Positions 1 to 8,336 of a stretch of 64,000 nucleotides of DNA are shown in pieces. The first letter of the stretch is position 1; each line of letters starts with the position of its first letter. The position numbers and the translations under genes are program-made. Where the stretch lies: contig CP126122.1 in assembly GCA_030123565.1 (NCBI GenBank), positions 1,747,001-1,811,000 of the forward strand, in the 5' to 3' direction. The DNA is from Nitrospira sp. Lineage in GTDB: Bacteria; Nitrospirota; Nitrospiria; Nitrospirales; Nitrospiraceae. The notes beneath the pieces were generated by a model. The model was not told where the DNA came from. It saw only the letters and a program-made list of their open reading frames with translations, and searched no databases.

Positions 1-2181
1 CATCGCATCAGGCAAGTGCAGTCGCTGGATGACCCGATACTATCGGTCCAATTGTGGAATTTTCCGCAGACCTTCAACGTTACGCAGACGCAGAACAGCA
101 TCTTCGGCCTGTCACAGAGCTTCCCGTTTCCAGGGAAGCTGGATCTCAAGGGAGAGGTAGCGAGTCGTTCAGCAGAGATGGCCGAGCAGGCCTTGCACGC
201 GAAGGAACGGGAGCTGGTCGCCCGTCTGAAGCAGGCTTACTACGATCTGTTCCTCACCCACAAGGCGATCCAGATTCATCATGAGCAAGTCGAACTGCTC
301 GGACAGTTCGTAGAGACTACGACCGCGAAGTTCCGTGCGGGCAAGGGAAGCCAAGCCGATGTCCTCAAGGCCCAGGTCGAGTTGTCCCTGCTGTTTCAGC
401 ATCTTCCCGTCCTGGAACAGCGTCGCAAGACCGCCGAAGCGATGCTGAATACCCTGCTTGATCGGGATTCCACCTCACCCTTGGGCGTCCCTCAAGAGCC
501 GCCTCAGATCCCGCTCGATAGAACCCTCGACGATCTCCACCGTCTCGCGCTGAACGACAGGCCGGAGCTCAAAGCTGCCGAGTTGGCCGTGCAACGGAAC
601 GAGCAGGCCCGCGCGCTGGCCCAGCGGCAGTACTACCCGGACTTTAATGTGGCGTTTCAGCGCTTCCAAAACTTTCAGGCCAACGACGGATTCGGCGCCT
701 ATGTGGCGATGAGCATCCCCTTCGCGTTTTGGACCAAGCCGAAGTATGACGCAGGCGTGCAGGAGGCCGCGGCGGCGGTCTCGGCCGCACGGGCGCAGCA
801 ACATACCTTAGAAAACCTGACCCGATTTCAGATCAACGACCTCCTGGCCACGCAAGACGAGTATCTCCTTGCCGTGAGAACGCAGGGCCAACTGGCTGCC
901 AGTCCGCTCGCTGAAGTCAAGGCCAACGCCGCTGCCCTGGTGGCTGGTTCGCGGGAACGCCTGCACCTGTGGGACGTGACCGATCGGCAAATCGTGGCGC
1001 TGGAGCGTCGAGGCAAAGCCGAGCCGGTACTCACGGTCTATGCTCCTTCTTCCGGGATCGTCCTGAAGCGAGAAGCCTTGCCTGGGAAATATGTGGAACC
1101 AGGCACGACGTTGTATGAGGTGGCGGACCTCTCCACGGTCTGGATCTCTGCCGATCTCTATGAATCAGAAATGGCTGCCACGAAACTCGGTCAGCCGGCA
1201 TCGGTCACTTTCGCGGCCTATCCTGGCACAACCTTTCCGGCCAGAGTGGCCTACATCTATCCATCAGTCAATACCGACGCCCGTACGGTGCGCGTGCGGG
1301 TGGAATTGCCAAATCCTGGATTGAAGCTGAAGCCCGGCATGTACGGGAACGTGACCCTGCAAACGGATGCGGTCCACACCTTAGTTGTGCCCAAGGAAGC
1401 GGTGCTGGAGACGGGGCTTCGCCAACTCGTGTTTCTGGACAGGGGGCAAGGCCGATATGAGCCGGCTTCGGTCAAACTGGGGCGTCGGAATCAGGATGAC
1501 GTGGAAGTGCTGGAAGGACTCAAAGAAGGAGATCGCATCGTCACCTCGGCCAATTTCTTGTTGGACGCAGAGAGCAAGTTGGCATCGGCGTCGAGCATGC
1601 AGGCCATGATGGGCCGGATCGGCATGGCCGATTGGCAAATGCGCGGCGCCTACGAAGCCAAGATGGAAGGCATGGACATGGGAAAGGAGCGCGTCTCAGC
1701 GTCTCCGGGGCGGGAGGGTGAGAAAGGTGGCATGGGTGACATGAAGAGCATGGAGATGGAAGGGATGAAGGGGATGGAAGGCATGCAAGGCATGCAGGGG
1801 ATGGGAGGCATGCCGGGCATGGAGATGGGGAGCAAGAAAGGGATGACAGGGGCTGAGACCCGTCAGATGAACGGACTCACTCTCTCCCTCACGACCGCCC
1901 CGGAAAAACCCAAGGCCGGTGAAGTGCTCGTGAGACTCAAGGTGACCGATCAGGCCGGCAAGCCGGTGACCAATGCGCAAGTGCTCTTCGTCTATACCAT
2001 GCCGATGCCGGGCATGGTCGATTCCAAGGCGACGGCTCGCCACACCAAGGAAGGGCTCTACGAAGGCAAGGTGATGTTCGGCATGGGCGGCACCTGGGTT
2101 GTGACGGTCAATGTGACGGTGCCAGGGCGACCGCCCATTGCCGAACAGTTTCAGTTCTCGGTCGCCGGGGGAGGCATGTAG
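1..2181 (+). CDS. Fused CusC-CusB type protein with Met-rich linker and YtkA-like C-terminus (5' end outside window)
   Basis: The frame is open to the left edge, so the true start lies outside. Codons 1 to about 280 match the middle of a TolC/CusC outer-membrane channel (FPFPGK motif, long helices, QYYPDF), as in the intact copy at 12914-14257. At about nt 838-845 the sequence passes in frame into the middle of a CusB/HlyD-type adaptor (ATQDEYLLAV, then the barrel segment YAPSSGIVLKREALPGKYV). Against the separate second-copy genes, roughly the last 90 residues of the channel and the first 155 of the adaptor are absent. The C-terminus has a methionine-rich stretch (nt ~1666-1850), likely copper or silver binding, and then a YtkA-like beta domain. 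It lies 6 bp before cusA and would serve the same pump. Whether the chimera works is unknown, because the channel and the adaptor each lack half of a paired structural repeat. Confidence 0.8.
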   Translation, partial: HRIRQVQSLDDPILSVQLWNFPQTFNVTQTQNSIFGLSQSFPFPGKLDLKGEVASRSAEMAEQALHAKERELVARLKQAYYDLFLTHKAIQIHHEQVELLGQFVETTTAKFRAGKGSQADVLKAQVELSLLFQHLPVLEQRRKTAEAMLNTLLDRDSTSPLGVPQEPPQIPLDRTLDDLHRLALNDRPELKAAELAVQRNEQARALAQRQYYPDFNVAFQRFQNFQANDGFGAYVAMSIPFAFWTKPKYDAGVQEAAAAVSAARAQQHTLENLTRFQINDLLATQDEYLLAVRTQGQLAASPLAEVKANAAALVAGSRERLHLWDVTDRQIVALERRGKAEPVLTVYAPSSGIVLKREALPGKYVEPGTTLYEVADLSTVWISADLYESEMAATKLGQPASVTFAAYPGTTFPARVAYIYPSVNTDARTVRVRVELPNPGLKLKPGMYGNVTLQTDAVHTLVVPKEAVLETGLRQLVFLDRGQGRYEPASVKLGRRNQDDVEVLEGLKEGDRIVTSANFLLDAESKLASASSMQAMMGRIGMADWQMRGAYEAKMEGMDMGKERVSASPGREGEKGGMGDMKSMEMEGMKGMEGMQGMQGMGGMPGMEMGSKKGMTGAETRQMNGLTLSLTTAPEKPKAGEVLVRLKVTDQAGKPVTNAQVLFVYTMPMPGMVDSKATARHTKEGLYEGKVMFGMGGTWVVTVNVTVPGRPPIAEQFQFSVAGGGM

Positions 2182-2187
2182 TCAATC

Positions 2188-5100
2188 ATGATCGCACGAC
2201 TGATCGAAGGGAGCGCCCGTAATCCAATCCTGGTCATCCTCTGTGTCTTGCTGTTGGCAGCCTGGGGTCTGTGGGCGGTGTTTCAGGTTCCGCTGGATGC
2301 GATTCCGGATCTGTCAGATGTCCAGGTGATCATCTACACCGAATGGCCGGGCAGAAGCCCCACGCTCATCGAGGATCAAATAACCTACCCAGTTGTGACC
2401 TCTCTACTGGCGGGACCCAGAGTCAAACGGGTCCGAGGTGTTTCTGAATACGGTGTCTCTTATGTGTATGTGATCTTCGAGGACCGGACCGACCTCTATT
2501 GGGCCAGAAGTCGTGTGCTTGAGTATCTGCAGAAGTTGACCGGTAAGCTTCCGGCCGGCGTCACGCCGACGTTAGGACCGGATGCCACGGGAGTCGGGTG
2601 GGTCTATCAGTACGCGTTGGTGGACGAGTCCGGGACACACGACCTGGCTCAGCTTCGCAGCCTTCAGGATTGGTACCTGCGCTACCAACTGGAAAGTGTG
2701 CCCGGAGTGGCAGAAGTGTCAGCGATCGGCGGGTTCGTCAAACAGTATCAAATCGAGGTGGACCCGAACACGTTGGCCGCCTATCGGCTGCCGATCAAGA
2801 CCGTAATCGAGGCGGTGCGTAACAGCAATGCGGAGGTGAGTGGGCGCGTGTTGGAGATGGCCGGCACTGAGTACGTGATTCGAGGGCGCGGCTACCTGCG
2901 CTCGGTTGATGATATTGAGCTGATCCCAGTCGGGACGGATGGGCGCGGCACACCTATCTTGATTCGGGATATTGCCCATGTCCAAATCGGGCCGGACCAG
3001 CGGCGAGGCATCGCCGAGTTGGACGGCAAGGGCCAGACCGTGGGCGGCATTGTGATCATGCGGGCCGGCGAGAACGCGCTCGCCGTGATCGAGCGGATCA
3101 AAGCAAGGCTGGAAGAGGTCATGCCAGCCCTGCCCAAGGGTGTGCGCATCATTCCCACCTATGACCGGTCTGACCTCATTCATCGGGCCATCGCCGTGCT
3201 CCGCGAGAAGCTCGTGGAGGAGAGTGTCATCGTCAGCCTGGTCGCGCTGGTCTTTCTGTTCCACATTCGCAGCGCCTTCGTGGCCATCCTCATTCTGCCC
3301 GTGGCCGTGCTCCTCGCCTTCATTCCGATGGCCTACTTGAAGATTACGTCCAACATCATGTCGCTTGGTGGGATCGCCATTGCCATCGGCGCGATGGTCG
3401 ATGCCGCCATTGTGATGATGGAGAACGCGCACAAGCGCCTAGAGCAAGCTCCGGCTGCAGATCGGGTCGAGACCATCATCGCGGCAGCCAAAGAAGTCGG
3501 CCGTCCCCTGTTCTTCTCATTGCTGGTGATCGCCGTATCGTTCCTGCCGATCTTCGCACTGGAAGCGCAGGAGGGCCGACTGTTTACGCCGTTGGCCTAC
3601 ACCAAGACATTTGCGATGCTCTTTGCCACAGCGCTCTCGGTGACGTTAGCCCCTGTTTTGATGGTGGTCCTGATCCGAGGACGCATCCGAGCAGAAACCA
3701 AGAATCCGTTGAACTGGCTGCTGATCGCTCTGTATCGCCCCGTCCTCTCGGGCGCGCTGTGCGTCCGGTGGCTGACACTCGGGATGGCAGTGGCGGCGGT
3801 CGGGCTCACGATACCGGTGTTCATGCGCCTCGGTGCGGAATTCATGCCGCCGTTGAATGAAGGCACGATTCTCTACATGCCGACCACCGTGCCTGGTCTC
3901 TCGATCCCCGAAGCGACGAAGGTCTTGCAGGTTCAGGACCAGTTGCTCACGACCTTCCCGGAAGTGGAACGGGTGTTCGGCAAAATGGGAAAAGCCCCGA
4001 CTGCCACCGATCCGGCCTTCGTTGGAATGGCCGAGATCACGGTCACCCTCAAACCAGAAGCGCAATGGCGACCTGGCATGACTTGGGACCGGTTACTGGA
4101 TGAGATGGATGCCAAACTCCGCATTCCGGGATTTCCGAACATCTGGTGGATGCCGATCCAGACCCGTACGGAAATGATCACGACCGGGGTTCGGAGTCCC
4201 GTCGGGATCAAAGTGCTGGGACCAGATTTGAAGACAATCGAGCGAATCGGAGTGGAAATCGAGCAGGTTTTGGCGAGCGTGCCAGGCACCAGGAGCGCCT
4301 TCGCGGAACGGCTCAACGAAGGGTATTACCTGGACCTGATCATCAACCGGCGTGAGGCGGCCCGGTATGGCCTGACGGTGGGAGATGTGCAGGCGGTGAT
4401 CACCTCCGCCATTGGAGGAGACACCGTGACGACGACAGTCGAGGGGCGGGAGCGGTATCCGGTCAATGTCCGTTATAAGCGCGAGCTGCGCGACGATCCG
4501 GATCGACTCAAACGGGTGCTGATTCCTACACCGAGCGGTGCGCAGATCCCACTTGGGCAGATCGCAGAAATGGTGATCACGCAGGGGCCACCGTCGATCG
4601 CGGATGAGGCGGGGGCGTTGGCCGGTCTGGTGTCGGTCGCGGTCAGTGGACGCGACTTGCGCGGCTATGTCCAAGAGGCCCAGCGCGTGGTTCGAGAACG
4701 AGTTACGCTGCCTTCTGGATACCGGCTGATCTGGACCGGTCAATACGAACATCTGGTCCGCGCCGAAGAACGATTAAAGCTGGTCGTCCCCGTGACCCTG
4801 GCTCTGATCCTCTTACTCCTGTACCTCAATTTTCGATCGCTTGCGAAATCGCTGATCGTGCTGCTGTCTGTTCCCTTCGCCGCGATCGGAGCCATCTGGT
4901 ATCTCGACTATCTCGGGTACAACCTCAGTGTGGCCGTCTGGGTGGGGATCATCGCGCTGGCCGGCGTGGCGGCAGAAACCGGGGTGGTCATGCTGGTCTA
5001 TCTCGATGAAGCGTATGAACGGCGAATGCGTGCAGGCCTGATGACGACGGCTCACGACCTGCGCGAGGCCATCATGGAAGGAGCGGTCCAACGGGTGCGG

Positions 5101-5355
5101 CCCAAGATGATGACCGTCGCCGCGATCATGGGTGGCTTACTCCCGATCATGTGGACGACCGGCACCGGGGCGGACGTGATGAAACGGATCGCCGCGCCGA
5201 TGATCGGCGGCATGGTGAGTTCAACGGTGCTGACGCTGCTGGTCATCCCGGTTCTTTACGCGTTGTGGCGTGGCCGGTCCATTTGGAAAGAGGAGCGCCG
5301 GCTGCTGAACAGCGTTGACCTGGCACAGGAAGACATTCCGATAAAGGTGCACTAA
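2188..5355 (+). CDS. cusA: CusA-type heavy-metal RND efflux pump, copy 1
   Basis: 1055 residues, the usual length for CusA. It should be an inner-membrane proton-driven pump moving Cu(I)/Ag(I) from periplasm or membrane to an outer-membrane channel. Visible hallmarks are the first membrane helix, the PLDAIPDLSDVQV segment after it, the FMPPLNEGTILYMPTT motif, methionines in MPIQTRTEMITTG that match the metal-site region, and TM4 GAMVDAAIVMMEN with Asp405, the proton-relay aspartate position known from E. coli CusA. The ATG is 6 bp after the stop of the fused channel-adaptor gene with no strong ribosome site, so translational coupling is likely. It is closely similar to the pump at 15517. Substrate is inferred from family motifs. 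Confidence 0.93.
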   Translation: MIARLIEGSARNPILVILCVLLLAAWGLWAVFQVPLDAIPDLSDVQVIIYTEWPGRSPTLIEDQITYPVVTSLLAGPRVKRVRGVSEYGVSYVYVIFEDRTDLYWARSRVLEYLQKLTGKLPAGVTPTLGPDATGVGWVYQYALVDESGTHDLAQLRSLQDWYLRYQLESVPGVAEVSAIGGFVKQYQIEVDPNTLAAYRLPIKTVIEAVRNSNAEVSGRVLEMAGTEYVIRGRGYLRSVDDIELIPVGTDGRGTPILIRDIAHVQIGPDQRRGIAELDGKGQTVGGIVIMRAGENALAVIERIKARLEEVMPALPKGVRIIPTYDRSDLIHRAIAVLREKLVEESVIVSLVALVFLFHIRSAFVAILILPVAVLLAFIPMAYLKITSNIMSLGGIAIAIGAMVDAAIVMMENAHKRLEQAPAADRVETIIAAAKEVGRPLFFSLLVIAVSFLPIFALEAQEGRLFTPLAYTKTFAMLFATALSVTLAPVLMVVLIRGRIRAETKNPLNWLLIALYRPVLSGALCVRWLTLGMAVAAVGLTIPVFMRLGAEFMPPLNEGTILYMPTTVPGLSIPEATKVLQVQDQLLTTFPEVERVFGKMGKAPTATDPAFVGMAEITVTLKPEAQWRPGMTWDRLLDEMDAKLRIPGFPNIWWMPIQTRTEMITTGVRSPVGIKVLGPDLKTIERIGVEIEQVLASVPGTRSAFAERLNEGYYLDLIINRREAARYGLTVGDVQAVITSAIGGDTVTTTVEGRERYPVNVRYKRELRDDPDRLKRVLIPTPSGAQIPLGQIAEMVITQGPPSIADEAGALAGLVSVAVSGRDLRGYVQEAQRVVRERVTLPSGYRLIWTGQYEHLVRAEERLKLVVPVTLALILLLLYLNFRSLAKSLIVLLSVPFAAIGAIWYLDYLGYNLSVAVWVGIIALAGVAAETGVVMLVYLDEAYERRMRAGLMTTAHDLREAIMEGAVQRVRPKMMTVAAIMGGLLPIMWTTGTGADVMKRIAAPMIGGMVSSTVLTLLVIPVLYALWRGRSIWKEERRLLNSVDLAQEDIPIKVH

Positions 5356-5444
5356 TACAGCGTGATGCGTGGGCTCCGTGTTTTCATCCCTGGTAGTGCA
5401 GGCTTCTCTTTGGCGGCTTCTCTGTAGATGAAAAGGAGGGAATC

Positions 5445-5795
5445 ATGACAAAGCAATGGAACATATTCAGAGGTGTCATGGCAGCTTTGATGGTGGCTGG
5501 AGTCGTGGCATGCGCAGTCATTGCGAGTCCGCCTCAAGACCTTGTTGTCAAGAACGACCACGCAGGGCTGGAAACCTGGTATGTGAAGGAAGCAGCTCAC
5601 CTCCATCAACGGGCCAAAGATATGCTTGTGATGGCGGAGGAATATCAAAAGAATCCCGGGCCGAGTACTCGCGGGGTTGTGTCCTCCAAGATCGATATGG
5701 TCCAGCATTGCCAAACCCTCGCGGCAATCTACACCAAGGCGGCTGAGCAAGCCGAGGTCATGGCACGAGCCCATCGAGAGGTGATTGGACAATAG
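5445..5795 (+). CDS. Small lipoprotein, DH/HC/HR family, paralogue 1
   Basis: 116 residues. A strong ribosome site (AGGAGG) precedes the ATG by 6-7 bases. A signal sequence ends in a lipobox-like VVAC. The mature part is helical and has three conserved pairs seen in all five paralogues of this window: DH near the start (NDHAGL), HC in the middle (VQHCQT) and HR near the end (ARAHREV). The conserved His and Cys suggest metal binding, but no known domain is recognised and the function is unknown. It follows cusA copy 1 and precedes a remnant of another pump gene, so it probably belongs to the metal-efflux operon. Confidence 0.7.
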   Translation: MTKQWNIFRGVMAALMVAGVVACAVIASPPQDLVVKNDHAGLETWYVKEAAHLHQRAKDMLVMAEEYQKNPGPSTRGVVSSKIDMVQHCQTLAAIYTKAAEQAEVMARAHREVIGQ

Positions 5796-5914
5796 TGCTT
5801 ACGCGGCTGGTGATTCCCGTTCTCTATTCCTTGTGGCGTGGCTGTTCTGTTCCGGAGGAAGACGGGCCGGTACGAACGAGTGCCGCCCGGACTGTCCAGT
5901 CGGAGAAGTTCTGA
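5795..5914 (+). pseudogene. Remnant of the 3' end of a cusA-type gene
   Basis: Forty codons ending in TGA read VLTRLVIPVLYSLWRG and onward, matching the last membrane helix of CusA copy 1 (VLTLLVIPVLYALWRG at about nt 5228-5275). There is no start codon and no upstream pump sequence; the segment starts at the last base of the preceding lipoprotein stop codon. It is best read as the leftover end of a deleted or recombined pump gene, evidence that this locus once carried another cusA copy. Confidence 0.75.
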
Positions 5915-5926
5915 AAGGATCATCTT

Positions 5927-6610
5927 ATGAATGAGAAGCGGTGCCCACTTTTCAGAACAGTTGCTTTCGCCTTTGGCGGTGCAAGCTTGGTTGTAGTTGG
6001 TTCCCTGGTCTCCTGCATGATGCCCATGATGGGGATGATGGGCATGGACGACAAGAAAGATCAGGGCATGATGGACCAGGGGCACATGAAGGAAATGATG
6101 CAACAGATGATGGACGGGATGTTGCCGCCAGGCATCACGCCCCAAGACCTTCCGGAACCAGAGAGCCGTGGCGCGAAATTGCTGAATGCTTACTGCTCCC
6201 AATGTCACAATCTTCCCAGCCCGCGTATGCATACGGCAGAAGACTGGCCACGCGTAGCCGGGCGAATGCTGAGTCGGGAGCGGATAATGGCTGGAATGCG
6301 CGGCATGATGATGCAGGTGAAAGCTCCATCCTCCCAGGAAGAAGAGACATTGCTGCAGTATCTTCAACAGCACGCGATGCGGGCATTGGTACCGGGCACG
6401 GTGCTCATGCCGGACTCACCAGGTGCCGTGCTGTTTCAGCAGACTTGTGCATAATGCCACGCTCTCCCTGATCCGAAACCGCACACAGCCTTAGAATGGA
6501 CTGCCGTGGCGAAGCGGATGCGAGGGAACATGAAGAGTATGGGACGCAGGGAGATCACAGACTAGGAGGTCAGGGACATCACGGCGTATTTGGAGCGTAT
6601 ATCTCGCTGA
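5927..6610 (+). pseudogene. Dihaem c-type cytochrome, interrupted by two in-frame stop codons
   Basis: The ATG follows an AAGGAT ribosome site. The N-terminus has a signal/lipobox (LVSC), a Met-rich stretch, and a first haem site CSQCH (nt ~6190-6205) followed by a PSPRMHTAEDW segment. The conceptual ORF stops at TAA 6452-6454. The same frame continues as CA-stop-CHALPDPKPHTALEW, a second haem site with the same downstream pattern, so the stop replaces the expected Gln of CAQCH. A second in-frame stop (TAG, 6563-6565) replaces another likely Gln before the final TGA at 6608-6610. Both are C-to-T changes of Gln codons. The gene is probably inactivated, leaving a one-haem truncated protein; suppression is the alternative. 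Confidence 0.8.
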
Positions 6611-6645
6611 TTATGGACCGGAGTTCCCAGTGCACTGTGCCATTC

Positions 6646-6984
6646 TTAGGGAATGGCCTGGCTACGCTCTCGGTGTATCTTGGCCAGTGCCTCCGCTTCT
6701 TCCGCCGCTTTCGTGTAGTAATTGAAAAAGCGCTGACAATGGGTGATGAGATCCGTCCTGGACTCTTTGGGAGAAAGCAGATAGGCCGGCTTGGCATATT
6801 CTTCAGCCATCGCGCGCATCTGGTCAGCCTTGGCACGAAGGACTGTTGCCTCCTGCTGATACCACTGGACGAGCCCTGCATGATCGTTGCGCTCTACCAG
6901 TTCGCGTGGGATACCAGACGTGCACCCAATGAGAGCAATTGCCAGCAGGACTCCAACGCATCCCAGACGCCAGCATGTGTTCAT
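6646..6984 (-). CDS. Small lipoprotein, DH/HC/HR family, paralogue 2
   Basis: 112 residues on the minus strand. The start at 6984 is chosen because GGAGG lies 6-7 bases upstream and a clean signal peptide with lipobox ALIGC follows. The mature part has NDHAGLVQWYQQEA, MAEEYAKP, THCQRF and AKIHRE, the family's DH, HC and HR positions. It is closest to paralogue 3 at 19120-19458, which also lies on the minus strand downstream of a cusA gene, so the arrangement was duplicated. Function unknown; a periplasmic helical metal-binding role is an inference from the conserved His and Cys. Confidence 0.75.
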   Translation of the reverse strand: MNTCWRLGCVGVLLAIALIGCTSGIPRELVERNDHAGLVQWYQQEATVLRAKADQMRAMAEEYAKPAYLLSPKESRTDLITHCQRFFNYYTKAAEEAEALAKIHRERSQAIP

Positions 6985-7178
6985 GGCTAACCTCCACACA
7001 GGGGAAAGACGAGCTTCCGATAACACAGGCCAGTAGGCAGGTCAACACCGCTCATGAGGTCTGTTCTCATCTAATTTATAGCCCGTGCTCGACTTTTTCT
7101 TCAGGATGGATACTTGCGCGCGTCTCAGACGCGAGGCGGAATAACTCGCATGCTATTGTCTCAACGAAGGGGAGACAC

Positions 7179-7210
7179 AGAAGGGCGGCATCGTGAGAAG
7201 CCGCCCTTCT
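7179..7210. terminator. Strong GC-rich hairpin
   Basis: Perfect 11-base arms (AGAAGGGCGGC and GCCGCCCTTCT) around a 10-base loop. No T-run follows on either side, so it may be a protein-dependent stop or an insulating repeat rather than a classic intrinsic terminator. Confidence 0.5.
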
Positions 7211-7394
7211 GCCCTCTCAGCGGTCAGCTCACGAGGCTATGCACCCACTGCCACACCTTGGATGCAGCCTCATAGGGGCAAAAGCCAAACTGTTCAACCC
7301 ATGGACACATCGCAATCACCTCCTTTCGCAAACGCCATCCTACAGCCTGTACCGTAGTACCGGGTCAAGGGGAGTTAGATTGTTTTTGAGACGC

Positions 7395-7426
7395 TTGACT
7401 CTCTACCAGAGTACAAGGTGTAGACT
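7395..7426 (+). promoter_or_regulatory. MerR-family promoter/operator
   Basis: TTGACT (7395-7400) and TAGACT (7421-7426) are separated by 20 bases, the long spacer typical of MerR-activated promoters. The spacer edges hold an imperfect dyad (CTCTACC and GGTGTAGA). It sits 18 bases before the ATG of the merR-like gene, so the regulator would control itself and the downstream gene. Confidence 0.75.
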
Positions 7427-7444
7427 GTCTTCCACGGTGCGTAT

Positions 7445-7885
7445 ATGGCTACTCAATTGACGATCGGTCAGCTTGCAAAAATTGTCGGAGTGAATATCCA
7501 AACAATCCGTTACTACGAGCGTTTGAATCTGCTTAGGCCTTCAGCAAGGAGGCCTTCGGGGTACAAACTGTACGGGCATGAAGAGGAACGCCGGTTGCGA
7601 TTCATCAAGAACGCCCAGGCGCTCGGCTTCACGCTCCGCGAGATCAATGAGTTGCTTGCTCTGCGGATTACCTCAACGGCTCGCTGCGGTGATGTGCTGG
7701 AAAAAGCTCGGGCGAAACTCGTGCAGGTGGAATCCAAAGTTGACGACTTGCAGGCACTGGCCCGCGCGCTGAACAGTTTGATCCGGGCTTGCAGAGTCGG
7801 CCAGCCCACTGGCTACTGTCCGATTCTGATGAGCCTCGAAGACGAAACAACGGCTGATATGAAGAAGGGAGTGGACAAACGATGA
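7445..7885 (+). CDS. MerR-family metal-responsive regulator with Hg(II)-type cysteine triad
   Basis: 146 residues. The N-terminal winged HTH (IGQLAKIVGVNIQTIRYYER) is a classic MerR domain, followed by the dimerisation helix. Cys81, Cys116 and Cys125 have spacings of 35 and 9, identical to Cys82/117/126 of Tn501 MerR, the mercury ligands. The signal is therefore probably a thiophilic metal, mercury or possibly another soft metal. No merT, merP or merA gene is in the window, so the target may be the AhpD-like gene that overlaps its 3' end by 4 bases (ATGA). The gene lies directly downstream of a MerR-type promoter. Confidence 0.85.
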   Translation: MATQLTIGQLAKIVGVNIQTIRYYERLNLLRPSARRPSGYKLYGHEEERRLRFIKNAQALGFTLREINELLALRITSTARCGDVLEKARAKLVQVESKVDDLQALARALNSLIRACRVGQPTGYCPILMSLEDETTADMKKGVDKR

Positions 7886-8256
7886 CAACGGATCGCGAGA
7901 GTCTGTTCGCGGAACTGCGTCGCTTGAGCCCACAGGTAACCGGCGGCTTACTACGCATGCGCCAGGAGACCTATCGGGATGCGTCTGTCGCCGCCAAATA
8001 TAAACTGCTGGCAGCAATGGTCGTCTCCATCACCATTCGTTGCGAACCCTGTATCAGGGCGTATGTGAGGATGGCCCATGAGAAGGGTGTCTCTCAGGAG
8101 GAACTGATTGAATTCCTCGACGTGGCCATGACGATGCAAGGCTGTCCCGGCGAAGAGTGGGCGCTCAAGGCGTATCGAATCTACAAGGAATGTCTGATGG
8201 GTGGGCCCATAGACACGACCGCGCTGTGTTGCGAGCACGGCGGTTCCGACGCATGA
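7882..8256 (+). CDS. AhpD-like / carboxymuconolactone decarboxylase family protein
   Basis: 124 residues, the usual size for single-domain CMD proteins. The redox motif is C54-E-P-C57, in the AhpD-type context IRCEPCIRAYVRMA; a second Cys pair lies in the C-terminal tail (ALCCEHGG). Family members act as thiol peroxidase partners or alkylhydroperoxidases; this member's substrate is unknown. It overlaps the MerR-like gene by 4 bases and is presumably co-translated. A link between soft-metal sensing and thiol redox repair is plausible but inferred. Confidence 0.85.
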   Translation: MTTDRESLFAELRRLSPQVTGGLLRMRQETYRDASVAAKYKLLAAMVVSITIRCEPCIRAYVRMAHEKGVSQEELIEFLDVAMTMQGCPGEEWALKAYRIYKECLMGGPIDTTALCCEHGGSDA

Positions 8257-8336
8257 GAGAACAAGACTGGCCTTGCATGATATTTCTGAACGTCTAGAAT
8301 CTGTTGCGCGTCTGGAGAGACGGTAGGCTACGAATC

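Larger units (their letters stand above)
6985..7444. other. 460-base non-coding stretch between lipoprotein 2 and merR
   Basis: No convincing gene. It holds the 5' end of the divergent minus-strand lipoprotein, an 11-base perfect inverted repeat at 7179-7210 and the MerR-type promoter at 7395-7426. Confidence 0.6.

Noticed and set aside
2719..3432. 237-codon antisense frame inside cusA copy 1
   Set aside because: Same shadow pattern as above; composition is that of reversed RND coding sequence.
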